From: Nonomuraea pusilla
Lineage (GTDB): Bacteria; Actinomycetota; Actinomycetes; Streptosporangiales; Streptosporangiaceae
Assembly: GCF_900109355.1 (NCBI RefSeq)
Contig: NZ_FOBF01000017.1
Span: 136,174-200,173 of the forward strand
DNA length: 64,000 nt
Reading direction: 5' to 3'
The notes under the pieces were generated by a model. That model was not told where the DNA came from. It made no database searches and was given only the letters and a program-made list of their open reading frames with translations. Position numbers and translations under genes: made by a program. This document shows, piece by piece, positions 63,925 through 64,000 of the stretch; the stretch's first letter is position 1; each line of letters begins with the position of its first letter.

Positions 63925-63948
63925 CCCCACCCCGCCCCTCCCCCTCTC

Positions 63949-63964
63949 GGACCCGCCCGGGTCC
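63949..63964 (+). terminator. Possible hairpin after the STAS gene
   Basis: GGACCCG and CGGGTCC (63949-63955, 63958-63964) are an inverted repeat 24 bases after the stop. The loop is very short and there is no T-run, so the call is weak. Confidence 0.3.
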
Positions 63965-64000
63965 GGGCGGCGCGTCGTTTCGGCGGGCCCTTCCTGCGAC

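Overview
The window is from a very high-GC Gram-positive chromosome: GTG and TTG starts are common, overlapping GTGA/ATGA gene junctions abound, and the gene content is that of a filamentous actinomycete. WhiB-type regulator, coenzyme F420 genes, LytR-CpsA-Psr (LCP) ligases and DUF3499/DUF5719/DUF5941 proteins all point to Actinobacteria. A Streptosporangiaceae-like (for example Nonomuraea-type) host is my inference; no rRNA gene is present to settle it. No tRNA, rRNA, IS element, prophage or CRISPR array was found.

Left part (1-6.1 kb): the conserved actinobacterial block DUF4129 - DUF4350 - MoxR ATPase - DUF58, with a SpoIIM-like membrane protein on the opposite strand and an RDD protein, the same order I recall for M. 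tuberculosis Rv3691-Rv3695. 6.1-15.5 kb is mixed: a secreted LVIVD-repeat protein divergent from a DUF305 lipoprotein, two adjacent but different S-adenosylhomocysteine hydrolase paralogues, a MerR regulator, an Ag85/esterase-like membrane hydrolase, an MprF-like (DUF2156) protein and a cation diffusion facilitator.

Central part (15.5-38.3 kb): the block SIS isomerase - Trm112-like - phosphomannomutase (GTGA-coupled), DUF3499, zincin-like protein, DUF5719, a giant GT2 membrane protein, WhiB2-like regulator, then fbiA-fbiB. This resembles the M. tuberculosis Rv3256c-Rv3264c neighbourhood. A Q/G/P/Y-rich low-complexity membrane protein sits between whiB and fbiA. A lytic polysaccharide monooxygenase plus DoxX protein and a solute-binding/VWA protein separate fbiAB from fbiC; an AlkA-like glycosylase and a mannose-1-phosphate guanylyltransferase-like gene follow.

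Right part (37-64 kb): a large cell-surface glycopolymer locus. It holds about eight glycosyltransferases, two UPF0104 flippase-like proteins, a methyltransferase, two GT-C-like polytopic proteins, an acyltransferase, two LCP ligases, an acetoacetate-decarboxylase-like protein, and a polyol-phosphate module: a G1P-dehydrogenase-like protein, a nucleotidyltransferase, two CDP-alcohol phosphotransferases, DUF5941, an IspD/TarI-type cytidylyltransferase and a TagB/TagF-type glycerophosphotransferase. GDP-mannose supply (phosphomannomutase, guanylyltransferase), a polyprenyl-phosphate mannosyltransferase, GT-C enzymes, CDP-polyol chemistry and LCP attachment together suggest synthesis and wall anchoring of a teichoic-acid-like mannosylated phosphopolymer. 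The polyol-phosphate module (53.4-61 kb) is the strongest candidate for an undescribed pathway.

Transcription signals: seven genes have a TAnnnT element exactly six bases before the start codon with no obvious Shine-Dalgarno, which suggests leaderless mRNAs. Several strong hairpin terminators separate convergent genes.
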